Origin: Acidobacteriaceae bacterium
Lineage (GTDB): Bacteria > Acidobacteriota > Terriglobia > Terriglobales > Acidobacteriaceae
Length of the DNA stretch: 15,068 nucleotides
NCBI GenBank assembly: GCA_003167305.1
Contig: PMTP01000183.1
Span: 9,522 to 24,589, forward strand
Direction: 5' to 3'
In this document: positions 13,645 to 15,068 of the stretch, one piece after another
Layout of the letters: each line of letters begins with the position of its first letter
How positions within the stretch are numbered: the stretch's first letter is position 1
The notes under the pieces: generated by a model
Seen by the model: the letters and a program-made list of their open reading frames with translations, nothing else
The model's database searches: none
What the model was told of the DNA's origin: nothing
Position numbers and translations under genes: made by a program

Positions 13645-15068
13645 CTACTTCAGCGGATCAGCCGGCGGCGTCCAGCCTTCCTTTTCGGCCTTGTTCTGCT
13701 CCTTGAGCCAGTCGAGGAGCGGTTGGAAGTACTCGACGATGGCGGAGGCGTCGGCCTTGTCGCTGCCGGTCATCACTTTGAGCGCTTCGGGCCAGGGCCG
13801 GGATTGGCCCAGCGAAAGCATGGAATTGAGGCGCGCGCCGGCCTCCTTGGAGCCGTAGACCGAGCAGCGATTCAGCGGCCCCTTGTGTCCAGCGGCCTGG
13901 CACATCGCGCGGTAGAACTGGAACTGGTAGACGCGGGCGAGGAAGTAGCGCATATAAGGGACGTTGCCAGGGATATGGTACTTTGCGCCGGGGTCGAAGT
14001 CGGCCTCCGAGCGCGCGAACGGCGGGGCTATGCCCTGATACTTTTCGCGCAAGGCCCACCAGGCGCTGTTGTAGTGCTCCGGCGTGATCTGGCCGGAGTA
14101 GACCTGCCAGCGCCACTTGTCGATGAGCAGGCCGAAGGGCAGGAAGGCGATCTTGTCGAGAGCGGTGTGCAGCAGCAGCGGAATATCGGCGCTAGGCGGC
14201 GGAACCTCGTTAATCAAACCCAGCTTCTTGAGGTAATCCGGGGTGACGTTCAGCGCGATCGAGTCGCCGATGGCCTCATGGAAGCCGTCGTTTGCGCCGC
14301 CCTGGAAGAAGTAGGGCTGATTGCGATAGGCCATCTGGTAGTAGTTGTGGCCCAGCTCATGATGCACGGTAACGAAGTCGTCGGCGGTGGGCTGGAAGCA
14401 GGCCTTGATGCGCACGTCGCGCTGGTTGTCGATGTCCCAGGCGCTGGCGTGGCAGACCACGTCGCGGTCGCGGGGATGAGCGAGCATCGAACGCTTCCAG
14501 AAGGTCTCGGGCAGGGGATCGAAGCCCAGCGACTTATAGAAGCCTTCGCCGTAGCGGACCAGTTGCTGCGGATCGGTGTTGCGGGCTTTGAGGATCGCGC
14601 CCAGGTCGTAGGGCATCGGTCCGGAGGGCGGCGCGACCACGTCGTAGATGTTGCCCCACTCCTGCGCCCACATATTTCCAAGTAAATGCCCGGGGATCAT
14701 GCCGTCGGGGCGTCGCGCGACGTCGCCGTATTTCTCGATCAGCTTGCGGCGGACGTAGGTGTGCAACTCGCGATAGAGCGGTTCGACCTGCGTCCACAGT
14801 CGCTCGATCTCGGCTTGAAACTCCTCGGGGGGCATGTCGTATTGCGAGCGCCAGAGAGCGCCGGTGTCGGCATAGCCCAGTTCGCGCGCGCCCTGGTTGC
14901 TCAACTCGGCCAGGCGCGCATAATCGCCGCGCATCGGCTTGCCAACGGCGTGCCAGCCCGCCCACAGGGCGGCCAACTCCTTTGGGTCGCGGCTCTGTGC
15001 CATCCGGGGTTCGAGTTCGTCGATGCCGAGGCAGTGATCGGGATTCGCGTCAGGGCAGTACTTTCCGC
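13645..15068 (-). CDS. M2-family zinc peptidyl-dipeptidase (ACE-like), C-terminal part
   Basis: About 473 residues are visible and the frame continues past the right edge (first visible residues GKYCPDANPDHCLGIDELEP), so the N-terminus, including any signal peptide, is missing. The zinc site is intact: HHELGHNYY supplies two His ligands and the general-base Glu, and GFHEAIGDSIALN supplies the third ligand about 25 residues later. Upstream SRDPKELAALWAGWH and RPDGMIPGHLLGNMWAQEW, and downstream PFGLLIDKWRWQVYSG, are typical of the angiotensin-converting-enzyme family, which removes C-terminal dipeptides. Bacterial members are usually about 600 residues, secreted or lipoprotein-anchored. It is the first gene in its transcription direction before the coiled-coil gene. 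An in-frame ATG at 15001-15003 is internal, not the start. Confidence 0.93.
   Translation of the reverse strand, partial: GKYCPDANPDHCLGIDELEPRMAQSRDPKELAALWAGWHAVGKPMRGDYARLAELSNQGARELGYADTGALWRSQYDMPPEEFQAEIERLWTQVEPLYRELHTYVRRKLIEKYGDVARRPDGMIPGHLLGNMWAQEWGNIYDVVAPPSGPMPYDLGAILKARNTDPQQLVRYGEGFYKSLGFDPLPETFWKRSMLAHPRDRDVVCHASAWDIDNQRDVRIKACFQPTADDFVTVHHELGHNYYQMAYRNQPYFFQGGANDGFHEAIGDSIALNVTPDYLKKLGLINEVPPPSADIPLLLHTALDKIAFLPFGLLIDKWRWQVYSGQITPEHYNSAWWALREKYQGIAPPFARSEADFDPGAKYHIPGNVPYMRYFLARVYQFQFYRAMCQAAGHKGPLNRCSVYGSKEAGARLNSMLSLGQSRPWPEALKVMTGSDKADASAIVEYFQPLLDWLKEQNKAEKEGWTPPADPLK

Overview
The window looks like a chromosomal segment of an Acidobacteriota (Terriglobia-type) bacterium. 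The evidence is the fairly GC-rich core genes, a leucine/isoleucine/valine gene cluster with short repeats packed into its spacers, an M2-family dipeptidyl peptidase, and a dispersed-repeat style I associate with that group. The taxonomic call is an inference, since no rRNA gene is present.

Layout. Bases 1-278 (minus) carry the N-terminal part of purC. Bases 279-769 hold no protein gene but contain palindromes and a candidate structured RNA (about 575-749, plus) that ends in a good intrinsic terminator. Bases 770-1356 (minus) are a MazE/MazF toxin-antitoxin pair with paired palindromic operators laid over its promoter. Bases 1411-2214 (plus) contain the frameshifted, truncated remnant of a CopG-family antitoxin followed by an intact PIN-domain gene.

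Bases 2271-10511 (minus) form one branched-chain amino acid cluster, transcribed leuA-leuB-leuC-leuD-ilvB-ilvN-ilvC. LeuA, LeuB and LeuCD convert 2-ketoisovalerate to the leucine precursor. IlvBN and IlvC make the dihydroxy-acid precursors of valine and isoleucine. ilvD and ilvE are not in the window. The LeuA here lacks the C-terminal leucine-sensing domain. A LysR-type regulator (10713-11636, plus) is divergent from leuA, with a dyad and a TATAAT box in the shared intergenic region.

Bases 11887-12031 (minus) hold a tRNA-Arg(UCU)-like gene interrupted by about 71 nt in its D loop. A lower-GC accessory stretch follows. It has a 47-codon gene coupled to a protein with PARP/ADP-ribosyltransferase-like motifs (12100-12898, plus; possible toxin-antitoxin pair) and a membrane-anchored coiled-coil protein (13037-13585, minus) with an open, stop-separated tail. 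Bases 13645-15068 (minus) are most of an M2 (ACE-like) zinc peptidase that runs off the window.

The biosynthetic core is thus flanked on both sides by toxin-antitoxin-like or decaying accessory modules. The most promising items are the 12.1-12.9 kb ART-like pair, the candidate RNA at 0.57-0.75 kb, the interrupted tRNA and the operator architecture of mazEF.
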